NCBI RefSeq assembly: GCF_005377625.1
Contig: NZ_CP040098.1
Coordinates: forward strand, 868,001 to 932,000
Direction: 5' to 3'
Source of the DNA: Desulfoglaeba alkanexedens ALDC
GTDB lineage: Bacteria; Desulfobacterota; Syntrophobacteria; Syntrophobacterales; DSM-9756
DNA: 64,000 nt
Shown here: positions 52,621 through 62,475 of the stretch, one piece after another
Layout: every line of letters starts with the position of its first letter
Numbering within the stretch: position 1 is the stretch's first letter
Program-made: the position numbers and the translations under genes
The notes under the pieces: model-generated
What the model was told of the DNA's origin: nothing
Database searches by the model: none
What the model saw: only the letters and a program-made list of their open reading frames with translations

Positions 52621-54585
52621 TCACGCCTCTTCCCGCCGGTGGGCCGGAAGCCATACCTTGAAGGTGCTCCCGCGGCCCACCTCGCTTTCCACGGTGATCT
52701 TCCCGCCATGACGGGCCACGATGCCGTAGCTGACCGAGAGACCCAAGCCGGTGCCCTTCCCGATTTCCTTGGTCGTATAGAAGGGATCGAATATCTTCTC
52801 GATATTTTCCGGAGCGATGCCCACACCCGTATCCGAAACGGCGATTTCGACCCCGCTCCCGCGCCCTTCCCCTTCCGACGCCGCCGGAACGCTCCGCACG
52901 CTCACCCGGATCCGTCCCCCGGGATCCGTGGCGTCCAGAGCATTGATGACGAGGTTCACCAGAACGCTGCGGATCTGGCCGGGGTCCACGGTCACCAGCG
53001 GCAGGTCCGCCGCCGCCTCCACCTGCAGCTCCACCCCTTTTACCAAGGCTTGGTTTTCGACCAGGGTGAGCGTCGACCTTACCAGCCCTTCGATGGCCGT
53101 CTCCTCCGGATCGATATCCGTCCGGCGAGAAAAATCCAGCAGGCCGCGGACGATCCGGCGCACGCGTTCCGTGGCTTCGGCAATCATCTGAAGACTCTCG
53201 CGCGCCTCTTCATCCAGGTCATGCCGGTCCAGCAGCATATGCGAGAAGGCAAGAACTCCTGTGAGCGGGTTGTTGATTTCATGGGCCACTCCGGCCGCAA
53301 GGCGCCCGACGCTGGCCTGGCGTTGAGCCAGGGCCAGCATGGAGGCGCTTTCTTCGCGCTGCCGGCTTTCACGCTCCCTGATCGATGCCAGCATGCTTTC
53401 AAACGTCTTCTGCAGAACCCCCACTTCACTTTCTGAAATGGACCCGAGGTCGGGTGAGAGATTTCCGCGGGAGACTGCATCGGCGGCATCGGTGAGGAGG
53501 TGAATGGGCCGCATGATCTTTTTCTCCAGGAACCAGCCCAGCCCGACGGCCAACGTGATGCCGAGAAGGCTCAACACGGTGAAAACGGTGAGGGCTTTCC
53601 GGCGGACGTCGGCGTAAGGCTGTTCCAGGACGCCCACGTACAACATCCCGACCCGCTCTCCAAAGACGTCTTCGATGGGTTCATAAGCCGTGAGGTACCA
53701 GTCGTTCACCACGAACGCCCGGTCGGCCCAATTCAGATCCTTACCCAGAACCCGCTCCGCCACTTCCGAGGACACGCGGGTTCCCAGCGCGCGGGCACCG
53801 TTCTCTAAGAGTACGTTGGTGGCAATCCGAATATCCTTGAAGAAGATCGTGGCCGTGCCGATCTCCCGGCCCCGATAGCGTTCGTTCTTAAAGACGGTGT
53901 TCCGGACGGTATCCACGATCTCGGTGCTGCGGTTGAGCAGCACGCCCCCGTAAAGGACTCCGATGACGGCACCCTCTTCCCGGATCGGAACGGCACCGGC
54001 CAGTACCATCCCCGACGTCAGGATCGTATCTTCTCCGGATCCGGCAGGAGGCGTCGGAACCAGCTGGATGCGGGCCCTTTCCGCCAGAACCGGATCCTCG
54101 CAACGGAGCCACGCCTCGGAAAGAACCAAAGTTCCGGATACCCCTCGGTTCGTTTTCAAGCTCAACTCCGCCAGGGGATTCGGAGCACAGCGCACCGCAT
54201 CCTCCGGAACACTCTCTCCGCTGAGACGGACCATCGCCCGGCCCCTGGTGTCGGCGACTCCCGCGAAATCCAGACCCGCCCATTCGGCCACCCGCGCCAG
54301 TCGCTCCGTCAACTCCCGGCTCCGCTCGGGCTGCAGCGCCTCGCGGAAACCGCGCCCCAATGTCGTGACAGCAAGAGCCAGCTCGACGCGCCTGCAGCGG
54401 TCTTCGTACATGTGGCGGGCGGCGTTCAAGTCCTGACGCACCCGGTTGGTCGCTTCTCCCATGAAGGTTCGATAAAGAAGATGGCCCCCGACAACCAGGG
54501 AAACCGCTCCCACCAGGAACGAAACGCCGAGAAAGCTGACAATGAGCTTGGACCGCGTCGTCCTAAGCAAAGGCAGGATCCTCAT
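52621..54585 (-). CDS. Membrane sensor histidine kinase with Cache-type sensor
   Basis: A 654-residue kinase from ATG 54585. Membrane helix 1 (LIVSFLGVSFLVGAVSLVVGG), a periplasmic sensor of about 300 residues of the single-Cache type (includes IGVLYGGVLLNRSTEIVDTV and GRAMVRLSGE), membrane helix 2 (ALTVFTVLSLLGITLAVGLG), HAMP (RPIHLLTDAADAVSRGNL), coiled coil, HisKA with GVAHEINNPLTGVL and HATPase with NLVINALDAT, DTGVGIAPENIEKIFDPFYT, GTGLGLSVS. Cache sensors bind small organic ligands; ligand unknown. The frame is open a further 65 codons upstream without a family-like sequence. Confidence 0.88.
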   Translation of the reverse strand: MRILPLLRTTRSKLIVSFLGVSFLVGAVSLVVGGHLLYRTFMGEATNRVRQDLNAARHMYEDRCRRVELALAVTTLGRGFREALQPERSRELTERLARVAEWAGLDFAGVADTRGRAMVRLSGESVPEDAVRCAPNPLAELSLKTNRGVSGTLVLSEAWLRCEDPVLAERARIQLVPTPPAGSGEDTILTSGMVLAGAVPIREEGAVIGVLYGGVLLNRSTEIVDTVRNTVFKNERYRGREIGTATIFFKDIRIATNVLLENGARALGTRVSSEVAERVLGKDLNWADRAFVVNDWYLTAYEPIEDVFGERVGMLYVGVLEQPYADVRRKALTVFTVLSLLGITLAVGLGWFLEKKIMRPIHLLTDAADAVSRGNLSPDLGSISESEVGVLQKTFESMLASIRERESRQREESASMLALAQRQASVGRLAAGVAHEINNPLTGVLAFSHMLLDRHDLDEEARESLQMIAEATERVRRIVRGLLDFSRRTDIDPEETAIEGLVRSTLTLVENQALVKGVELQVEAAADLPLVTVDPGQIRSVLVNLVINALDATDPGGRIRVSVRSVPAASEGEGRGSGVEIAVSDTGVGIAPENIEKIFDPFYTTKEIGKGTGLGLSVSYGIVARHGGKITVESEVGRGSTFKVWLPAHRREEA

Positions 54586-54958
54586 CAGAAAGTGTTCGGG
54601 TCCACGCCGCTGCCGGAGCCACCGCCCGGCCTCTTCAGGCAACTTTCCATTTTTTGTCTGTACCTCAAAAAGAAACCGGCGTCCACCGCGATCACCCGCG
54701 CCGTCACCGTCGGCGTCCTCCATGAAATGACATCGGCCTGCAAGGACCGGATAAACATCAAAAAATGAAAACCTCAGCAAAAACAGCCCCGTTCCCCCTC
54801 AAACCAACCCCGTGACTCCGCCTCGAAATGGAAACGGCTTCGCCGGCTCCCAAACGGATCATTTCCAAAAACGAACCATTTCGCTATTATCTTTTTCGGT
54901 ACCCGGAAGAGCGAACGCCCCCCAACGCCGATAGAAATCCATTGGAGGATGTGCTCCC
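54586..54958. other. Gene-free divergent region upstream of kinase and HAD genes
   Basis: No credible gene. On the plus strand a weak promoter candidate TTTCCA (54862-54867), 17-base spacer, TATTAT (54885-54890) precedes the HAD gene. The minus-strand frame of the kinase stays open to 54780, so a longer kinase N-terminus is possible. Confidence 0.4.
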
Positions 54959-55672
54959 TTGGCCTGCGCCCCGAGACTTCCCGATGCGGTGATCTTCGAC
55001 TTCGACGGTGTCCTCGTCGATTCGGAACCGTACCACTACCGGGCCTTCCAGGAAGTGCTTGCACCCCTCGGCCTGGGCCATTCTTACGCAACCTACGTGG
55101 ACCGTTACATCGGCTACGACGATCGGGACGCCCTCCGGGAGATATTTCGCGATGCGGGAAGAGACCTGGACCCACCCACCCTTCGCGCCCTCATTGCGGC
55201 AAAGCAAAAGGCCTTCCAGACCATCGTCTCGGCCGGGGTCAAGGCCTTTCCCGGCGTGCATCCGTTGATTCGAAGCCTTCTAGGCGAGAAGATCCCCCTC
55301 GCCATCGCTTCCGGTTCGACCCGGCAGGAAATCGCCTCGATGCTGGACGCCCTGGGATTGCACGACGCCTTCCCCGTCATCGTCACCGCCGACGATGTGG
55401 AAAGGAGCAAGCCCGATCCGCAGACCTATCTTCTGGCGGTCTGCAGACTCAAGAGCCACAACCGCCGACCCGACCTCAGGCCCGAAGCCTGCGCGGTCAT
55501 CGAGGACACGCCGGAAGGTATTCGGGCGGCCCGAGACGCCGGCCTCTCGGTGATCGCGGTCGGTCATTCTCATCCCGTGGAAACCCTTCGTGAGGCGCAC
55601 CTGACCGTGCCGGCGCTCGCCGACATTGATTTCCGAACGCTGGAACTGGTTTTGGAACGGAGGACCGCATGA
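54959..55672 (+). CDS. HAD-superfamily phosphatase (beta-phosphoglucomutase-like)
   Basis: A 237-residue HAD hydrolase with a helical cap. Motif I is VIFDFDGVLVDSEP (nucleophile and acid Asp), motif II IASGSTRQEI, motif III Lys in ERSKPDPQTY and motif IV VIEDTPEGIRAA. The substrate, a phosphorylated sugar or glycolate-like compound, cannot be told. The only start consistent with the ribosome site GGAGG (54944-54948) is TTG at 54959. Confidence 0.85.
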   Translation: MACAPRLPDAVIFDFDGVLVDSEPYHYRAFQEVLAPLGLGHSYATYVDRYIGYDDRDALREIFRDAGRDLDPPTLRALIAAKQKAFQTIVSAGVKAFPGVHPLIRSLLGEKIPLAIASGSTRQEIASMLDALGLHDAFPVIVTADDVERSKPDPQTYLLAVCRLKSHNRRPDLRPEACAVIEDTPEGIRAARDAGLSVIAVGHSHPVETLREAHLTVPALADIDFRTLELVLERRTA

Positions 55673-55708
55673 CGCCGCCTGGAAGATCTCCGGAGCACGA
55701 AGTAAGGG

Positions 55709-55930
55709 CTTGACCAAAAAACAAGTTCATGAAAGTCGGGTCCTGAGGTTCCTTGTTCGTGTAGGAGCGGGCTTGGCCGCGATCGGAATCGCCGGCAAGT
55801 AGGGGCGCAGCGCAGCTGCGCCCCTACAGGGCATACGGCGCTCCTTAAGCGCCGTTCGCGAACCGCCCCTACGCGAAGAAACGGACACTCAATCCTCAGA
55901 AGGGTGAAGGGTATTCTCAGGCAGCCTCTA
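55709..55930. repeat. Repeat block between HAD and M24 peptidase genes
   Basis: The 322-base gap has no gene. It holds the module also seen at 51406-51455 (55709-55763), a REP-like hairpin (55760-55784), a perfect 12-bp stem GTAGGGGCGCAG/CTGCGCCCCTAC (55799-55827), a GGCGCT..AGCGCC hairpin (55838-55854) and, at 55909-55930, AGGGTATTCTCAGGCAGCC, which has a near match at 34262-34285. Confidence 0.75.
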
Positions 55931-55994
55931 AGGGCTGAAGCGAACCCGGGAGCCGGCGGGATTGCCCCGGCCGTTCACTAAAAGGAGGCAAAAG

Positions 55995-57263
55995 ATGTTT
56001 CAGGTGCCCAAGGAAGAAATCGCGAATCGGCTGGTGGCCTTTCAGGCGGCCCTGGTACAGCATCGAATCGATGCGGCCGTGATACGCCAGAACACGGATC
56101 TCTACTACCTGACGGGCACCGTCCAAGACGCCCACCTGATCGTTCCCGCATCGGGTTCCCCGTGTTTCCTGGTTCGACGCGACGTCCGGAGAGCCGAAGA
56201 GCAGTCGCCCATCCGCCCAGTGGTGCCTCTTACGAGCATCAAGGAGCTGCCGGATCACCTGGACCGGGCCTGCGGCAGCCGGCCGCCCCGAACCCTCGGC
56301 ATGGAACTGGATGTGCTTCCGGCTTCCACGTTCTTTTTCTACGACGAAAAGGTCTTCCCCAAGGATCGGATCGTAGACGTGGGGACGCTGCTGCGGCAGG
56401 TGCGGATGATCAAATCGGACTGGGAAATCGAAATGATGCGCCGGGCGGCCGTGATTTCCGACGCGGTGGCTCGAGCCGTTCCGGAGTTCCTGCGGGAAGG
56501 CGTCAGTGAACTGGAACTGTGCATCGAACTGGAGGCGGTCGCCCGAAAGGCGGGGCACTTGGGCTTTTCACGGGTGCGGACCTTCAATCTGGAAATTTAT
56601 TTCGGGCACATTCTCTCCGGCCCCGAAGCCGCAACATCGTCCTATGCCGACTCCCCCACCGGCGGCCCCGGCGTCAGTCCCGCGCTCGGCCAGGGTTCGG
56701 GAACCCGGGTGATCGGACGGGGCGATCTGGTGAGCGTGGACACCATGGTGAACCACCACGGCTACCTTAATGACCAGACACGCAACTTCGCCTTGGAAGC
56801 CCCACCCGCGGAACTCGCGGACGCCCACCGCCTGTCTCTGGAACTCCACGCATGGCTGCGGGAAGCAGCCCGGCCCGGCGCCGTCACAGGAGAACTGTAC
56901 CGGGAAGCACTGGAATGGGCCGCGTCCCGACCGCTTTCGCAGTATTTCATGGGGAGCGAAGACGCGTCGCGGGTCTCCTTCCTGGCCCACGGGCTCGGCC
57001 TGGAGGTGGATGAGTTTCCTTTCATCGCCCGGGGGCAGAAGACGATGCTTCGTGAAGGGATGACCTTCGCCTTCGAACCCAAATACATCATTCCCGGGAT
57101 AGGGATCGCCGGTATTGAAAACACCTACCGGGTGACGGCGCGGGGACTGGAATCCCTGAACCTGAGCGGCGAGCAACTGGTCGTCGTGCAGACCGGTCCG
57201 GCTTCCGGCCGGAGCGGCGCCACCGGCGGACAGCGGTCCGCGGCACGTCCCCCGGGCGAGTGA
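55995..57263 (+). CDS. M24 family metallopeptidase (Xaa-Pro aminopeptidase-like)
   Basis: A 422-residue creatinase/prolidase-family protein. N-terminal creatinase-like domain (about 1-140, RQNTDLYYLTGTVQDAHLIV) and C-terminal pita-bread catalytic domain. The metal ligands are present: Asp pair in SVDTMVNHHGYLNDQTRNF, His in FLAHGLGLEVDEFPF, Glu in TFAFEPKYI and Glu in GIENTYRVT. AAGGAGG before the ATG at 55995 fixes the start. Some family members are dipeptidases rather than aminopeptidases. Confidence 0.87.
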   Translation: MFQVPKEEIANRLVAFQAALVQHRIDAAVIRQNTDLYYLTGTVQDAHLIVPASGSPCFLVRRDVRRAEEQSPIRPVVPLTSIKELPDHLDRACGSRPPRTLGMELDVLPASTFFFYDEKVFPKDRIVDVGTLLRQVRMIKSDWEIEMMRRAAVISDAVARAVPEFLREGVSELELCIELEAVARKAGHLGFSRVRTFNLEIYFGHILSGPEAATSSYADSPTGGPGVSPALGQGSGTRVIGRGDLVSVDTMVNHHGYLNDQTRNFALEAPPAELADAHRLSLELHAWLREAARPGAVTGELYREALEWAASRPLSQYFMGSEDASRVSFLAHGLGLEVDEFPFIARGQKTMLREGMTFAFEPKYIIPGIGIAGIENTYRVTARGLESLNLSGEQLVVVQTGPASGRSGATGGQRSAARPPGE

Positions 57264-57282
57264 TTCCACGGGTTCAAAGGTC

Positions 57283-59976
57283 CTACTGCAGCGCCAGGTG
57301 AGGAGCCCTCAGGAGCCGGGCGATCTGCTTGCTGTACATCTGGATGATCCGGCGATCTCCCGCGTCTTGGTAGCGCTCCTGGACCTTGTCCTTTTTCTTT
57401 CCCTCGTCCACCGATTTGGCGATTATTCCCTTTTCCAGGTAGTACTTGATGGCGTTGGCGTAGGTGATCTTCGAAATGGATTCCGGGCTCTGAATCAGTT
57501 CCAGTTTCAGTGCTTTCTGGCCCATATCCATGATCTTCTTGAGAAAATCCTTTTCCGTGTAGGAACGCTTCTGCAGGTAACGTGTGGACCGTAAGACCAC
57601 CCAGTAGGCTTCGAAGTAGTCGCGGATCAGCCCCCTGAAGGCCTGGGCGGCATGAAGACCGCTGTGCGTCATCATGTAGTGGTAGTCTTCCCGGGGTTCC
57701 TGGTGGCGGATCCACCCCAGAGCCTCGAACACGTTGAGCACGTCCTGAGCCAGCTGATGGTCGCGCAGATCCATGTCGTAGACGAACTCGTACTTGAAGA
57801 AATCCTTCATGAACGCCAGGTCTTCCAGCACCTGGCTCAGACTGAAACGGAAGGTTTCCTGGGCCAGGATGGAGGTGGATACGAACGCGGCGGGCAGGAG
57901 GAAATGAATGATGTTGTTCTTGTAGTATTCGAGCGCGAGACGCTTGGCGTCCTCCATGGTGAAGACTTCTTCCTCGAGATCGTCGTCTTCGGCTTTCAGC
58001 TTGGACACGGTTTTACTGCGTTCCAGGTCGCGAAGCGTGTCGTCGATGACCGCTTCACAGCTCTTGAAGGTCCTGGAAAAGCCGATCCCCCGCTGTTCCA
58101 GGTAAGCCATGAACGCTTTGCAGGTCCCGAGCAGCTCGGCCTTGGACACGCCGCGGCGCGTCGTGGAAAGGAACGCTGCGGCTACCAGCGCGTGCGGGGT
58201 GACCAGCGATTCTTGGTTGATGCTGTTGATGATCCGGTAGGCGAAGTCCCGATACATGGCATGGCGCATCTTGGAACTGAGGTTTTTCAGGTCGTAACGG
58301 TGCCGCTCCAGGTATCGCTGGAGGGCCATGGGTTCTGCAAACCGGACATAGACGCGCCCGTAACGCCGCTTGAGGAAACGCCGCGCCTTTACCAACTGGG
58401 CAATGCTTTCGGCTCTCTTGCTCCCCCCGGAAATCTCCTCGACGTACACTTCCTCTTCCGGAATCCGGTCGTAGCAGATGGAGGTCGGAACGAAGACCAG
58501 GTCGTCGCAGAAGCCTTCTTCCACCGCCTGGATCAGGATGGCGAGCAGCCCCAGCTTGGGAAGCACCATCTTTCCGGTGCGGCTTCTACCGCCCTCGATG
58601 AAGAACTCGATATTGTGCCCCAGCTGCACCATGGTCTTGACGTAGAGGGAGAAGACTTCCGAGTAGAAACGGGCGCCATTGAACGCCCGGCGGATGAAGA
58701 AAGCTCCGCCCCGCCGGAAGATGGGCCCGAGGGGCCAGAAGGCGAGGTTATTTCCCGCGGCGATAAAAGGCGAATAGAGGTTGTTGCGCAAAAGGACGTA
58801 GGAAAGGATGAGGTAGTCGATGTGGCTCTTATGGCACGGCACGTAGACCAGCGTGCTGTGCCGGGCGGATCGCTTCACCCGGTGAAGGCTTTCCACGTCC
58901 ACGTCGATTCCGTCGAACAGGTTGTTCCACATCCAGGTGAGCACGCGTTCGCCCAGCTGGATCAGGGTGTAGCTGTAATCGGCGGCGATTTCGTCCAAGT
59001 AGCCGTCCGCCTCCTTGCGGATTTTCCAGAGTTCCTCCCCTCTGGCCCGCGCCCGTCGCTGCATAAAAGCCTCCAGGCGCGGATGATGGAGGATGATCTC
59101 CTTGAGTTCCAGCTTGCTCTTGATTTGGGGGCCCACGATGGCACGGCGGATTTCGTTGGTGGCGTCGATGAGGCTTCGGCGCAGCTGAAAAATTTGTTTT
59201 CTTCTCTCCCAGCGATCCTCGGAAAGCTCGGGAAGCACTTCCCTGAGATTGAGCGGTTCGCCCACTTCCATGACGGCGTTGGCGTAGCTTCGGATGAAGG
59301 AAACGATCTTCCGGAGGAAGCTCGGCTTTTCAGGATTTCCCAGGACGATTTCCCAGAAACCGCGCCGCTGGCGCCCCGGATCCCGGGAATAGAGCAGGAC
59401 CAGGGGAACGACGTAGATCGGGCGGTCCAGATCCTTTTGAATGTCCAGCAGGTGTTCCAGCGGGTCGTGCCGTACCAGGACCGTTCGCTGGTAGTAGCCT
59501 TTCTCTCCCAGCAGGAAAAAAATCCCGGCATGGTTTTCCACGATCTTGCGCCTGTAGTAGCCGTCCCCGTAGGGATCGGGCACCCCTTTCCGGGTGAAAT
59601 GCTTAAGGAAATGGTGCACCATGAGTTTCAGACCGTACCAGCGCCCCTGCCAGAAGTAGGGCCTGAGGTCGAAGGTGACGGTGGGGGTGGGCAGTCCCAG
59701 CTGGTAGAGCCGCAGGGCGGCGTAGACCATGTCCAGCTGGGACCGGTACTTGATGGCATAGACCACCGTTCCCTGCTGCCCCAGGTTCTCCAGCTGCCGC
59801 TGCTGATCTTCGGGCATGGACGTCTTGCTGACGAGCCGCTCGAACAGCCGGCGAAAAAGAAACCGGGGCCGCTCAGGAAGCGTCTGCCCGTAAGGATCCT
59901 CCGCCAGCGAGAACTCGCCGCCATTGCACGCTCCTACCAGACTCTCCTTGACTCTCTGGAGCCAGTTTTTCATCAT
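57283..59976 (-). CDS. plsB: Glycerol-3-phosphate 1-O-acyltransferase
   Basis: Membrane-associated acyltransferase starting phospholipid synthesis, 897 residues, longer than enterobacterial PlsB (about 807). Acyltransferase motifs: VPCHKSHIDYLILSYVL (HxxxxD), GAFFIRRAFNG, FFIEGGRSRTGK and VFVPTSICYDRIPEEEVYVE. The N-terminal part has a second degenerate acyltransferase-like block with RKGVPDPYGDGYYRRK. It is convergent with the M24 peptidase (19-base gap) and divergent from recN. Confidence 0.93.
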   Translation of the reverse strand: MMKNWLQRVKESLVGACNGGEFSLAEDPYGQTLPERPRFLFRRLFERLVSKTSMPEDQQRQLENLGQQGTVVYAIKYRSQLDMVYAALRLYQLGLPTPTVTFDLRPYFWQGRWYGLKLMVHHFLKHFTRKGVPDPYGDGYYRRKIVENHAGIFFLLGEKGYYQRTVLVRHDPLEHLLDIQKDLDRPIYVVPLVLLYSRDPGRQRRGFWEIVLGNPEKPSFLRKIVSFIRSYANAVMEVGEPLNLREVLPELSEDRWERRKQIFQLRRSLIDATNEIRRAIVGPQIKSKLELKEIILHHPRLEAFMQRRARARGEELWKIRKEADGYLDEIAADYSYTLIQLGERVLTWMWNNLFDGIDVDVESLHRVKRSARHSTLVYVPCHKSHIDYLILSYVLLRNNLYSPFIAAGNNLAFWPLGPIFRRGGAFFIRRAFNGARFYSEVFSLYVKTMVQLGHNIEFFIEGGRSRTGKMVLPKLGLLAILIQAVEEGFCDDLVFVPTSICYDRIPEEEVYVEEISGGSKRAESIAQLVKARRFLKRRYGRVYVRFAEPMALQRYLERHRYDLKNLSSKMRHAMYRDFAYRIINSINQESLVTPHALVAAAFLSTTRRGVSKAELLGTCKAFMAYLEQRGIGFSRTFKSCEAVIDDTLRDLERSKTVSKLKAEDDDLEEEVFTMEDAKRLALEYYKNNIIHFLLPAAFVSTSILAQETFRFSLSQVLEDLAFMKDFFKYEFVYDMDLRDHQLAQDVLNVFEALGWIRHQEPREDYHYMMTHSGLHAAQAFRGLIRDYFEAYWVVLRSTRYLQKRSYTEKDFLKKIMDMGQKALKLELIQSPESISKITYANAIKYYLEKGIIAKSVDEGKKKDKVQERYQDAGDRRIIQMYSKQIARLLRAPHLALQ

Positions 59977-60123
59977 AAGAAATCCTTAACCTGCAAACAG
60001 GATCTCAGGCGAGGTTCAAGAGTTGCGGGAAGGGGTAGCGTAGCAAATGGTCGGGGCAAAACCAAATTCTTTTTTTGGCGTAGCGCCTTGGCCCTGAAAC
60101 GGTTCACACAAGGAGACCCCGCG

Positions 60124-61839
60124 GTGCTCGCCGAGTTGATCGTTCACAATTTTGCCATCATCCGAGACCTGCAGGTCGACTTCGAACCGGGCCTGAACGT
60201 GCTCACGGGCGAAACGGGCGCCGGAAAATCGATCCTCGTGGGCGCGGTGAACCTGATCCTTGGAAGCCGCGCTTCCCAGGAAATGATTCGTTCGGGAGCC
60301 GAAGAGGCCACGGTGGAAGCGCTTTTCGTCTTTCACGATTCCCCCGTTCTCCAGGAACGCTACCGGTCTCTGGGCCTTGCTCCGGGCGAAGAGTGCGTGA
60401 TCCGCCGCGTGGTGTCGCGAACGGGACGGAACCGGGTGTTCATCGACGGTCAGCTGGTCACCCTGCAGCAACTCCAAGCGTTCGCCGAAGGACTCCTTTC
60501 CATATCAGGCCAACATGAACACCAGCTCCTTTTGAACCCGGAAGTCCACCTGGATCTTTTGGACGACTTCGGAAAGCTGGGGCCCCACGTCACCGACGTC
60601 GCCGAGGCCTTCGATCGCTGGACCCGTACCCGCGACCAATGGATGCGCCTTCGCCGGCATAGGGAGGAACTCGCACGGCAGCGGGACTTCCTGCGCTTTC
60701 AGTTGAACGAACTGGAATCGGCGTCCCTGAAGCCCGCCGAAGACGAGAAACTGCAGGCGGAAGAAAAGGTGCTGCGGCACGCGGAAACCCTCTACGAGGC
60801 GGCGAAGCGGGCTCAACGGCTGCTCTATTCCGACCAAGGCGCCGTACTGGAGCGCCTGGACCAGGTGGGAAAGGACCTGGCCGTTCTCGCCTCCATCGAC
60901 CCCAGGCAGAAGACGCTTGCGGAACACCTGGACCAGGCGACCATCCACCTGGAAGAACTGCACCACGCCCTGCAGGAATACGCCGGAAGCATCGCCTTCG
61001 ACCCACACCGCCTGGCGGAGATCCAGGATCGGCTGGCGTTGATCCAGCGCCTCGCCAAGAAATATGGACCAACCGTCGATCACATGCTGGAAAAATTGGA
61101 GGAACTCCGCACGGCGCTCGCCGACGAAGAGGAGCAGGAGTTCCGCGAAGAGGCGCTGCAGAAGGAGATGGAAACCCTTCGGAGTACCTACCTTTCCAGG
61201 GCTCGAGCTCTGTCGGAAGAACGCCGCCGGGCGGCATCGGCGCTGAGCGAGGCGGTCCGATCCGTCCTGGCTTCGCTGGATCTCCCGAGGGCGCGATTCG
61301 ACGTCCGGTTTGATGAGGAACGTGAAAACCTGGAAACCGTGACAGACGCGGCGTTCACCCGCAAGGGCGTGGACCGGGTGGAATTCCTCCTTTCCGCCAA
61401 CCCGGGCGAAGACCTGAAGCCCCTCGCGCGGGTGGCCTCCGGAGGCGAGCTTTCCCGGATTCTTCTGGCGCTCAAGAGCCTGCTCAGCCTGCAAGGGGAA
61501 GCCGAAACCCTCATCTTCGACGAAGTGGACACGGGGATCGGAGGACGGACCGCGGAACTTGTGGGGCGCCAGCTGCAACAACTCGCCCGGCGCCACCAGG
61601 TGATCTGCATCACCCACCTCCCGCAGATCGCCTGCTACGGCGCCCATCATTACAAGGTCGCCAAGCACACGTCAGGCGACGAAACCCATACCCTCATCAC
61701 ACGCTTGGACGGAGGGGAACGCGTGGAGGAGCTGGCGCGGATGCTTGGAGGCGTGAGCATTTCCGAAAAAACGCGGGCTCATGCCCGGGAATGGCTGGAA
61801 AAAGCTCAAAGGGCGACCTGCGGCGAAGCGTCCTCCTGA
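60124..61839 (+). CDS. recN: DNA repair protein RecN
   Basis: SMC-like ATPase of double-strand break repair, 571 residues. Walker A GETGAGKSILVGAV, long coiled coil (about 160-370), ABC signature VASGGELSRILLALK, Walker B TLIFDEVDTGIGG and the H-loop CITHLPQIA. Start is GTG at 60124 with AAGGAG upstream; the reading frame is open much further upstream (to 57652) but only antisense to plsB. Confidence 0.95.
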   Translation: MLAELIVHNFAIIRDLQVDFEPGLNVLTGETGAGKSILVGAVNLILGSRASQEMIRSGAEEATVEALFVFHDSPVLQERYRSLGLAPGEECVIRRVVSRTGRNRVFIDGQLVTLQQLQAFAEGLLSISGQHEHQLLLNPEVHLDLLDDFGKLGPHVTDVAEAFDRWTRTRDQWMRLRRHREELARQRDFLRFQLNELESASLKPAEDEKLQAEEKVLRHAETLYEAAKRAQRLLYSDQGAVLERLDQVGKDLAVLASIDPRQKTLAEHLDQATIHLEELHHALQEYAGSIAFDPHRLAEIQDRLALIQRLAKKYGPTVDHMLEKLEELRTALADEEEQEFREEALQKEMETLRSTYLSRARALSEERRRAASALSEAVRSVLASLDLPRARFDVRFDEERENLETVTDAAFTRKGVDRVEFLLSANPGEDLKPLARVASGGELSRILLALKSLLSLQGEAETLIFDEVDTGIGGRTAELVGRQLQQLARRHQVICITHLPQIACYGAHHYKVAKHTSGDETHTLITRLDGGERVEELARMLGGVSISEKTRAHAREWLEKAQRATCGEASS

Positions 61840-61922
61840 AGTCCTGTTCCGGCGCCTCGGCGTTTCCCTGGAACTCCCGCTCCCCCCTGAACCCCTTCCG
61901 GATGGGCCAAGCATTCATCCAC

Positions 61923-62380
<458 letters not shown>

Positions 62381-62415
62381 GCCCTTCATCCACCGGCGGC
62401 GGGCGAACCGCCCCG

Positions 62416-62475
62416 CCGCCTCCCCTCAAGCCGCCTCCCCTCAAGCCGCCTCCCCTCAAGCCGCCTCCCCTCAAG
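62416..62475. repeat. 15-bp minisatellite at the 3' end of the sirtuin gene
   Basis: Four perfect copies of CCGCCTCCCCTCAAG, with a partial fifth (CCGCCTCCGG). The sirtuin stop codon (62471-62473) lies inside the last full copy. Confidence 0.9.

Noticed and set aside
57652-61839. A single plus-strand open frame of 1395 codons covering plsB antisense and recN
   Set aside because: Only the part from GTG 60124 has family similarity (RecN). The upstream 824 codons are the exact antisense of plsB; long antisense frames are common in GC-rich DNA.
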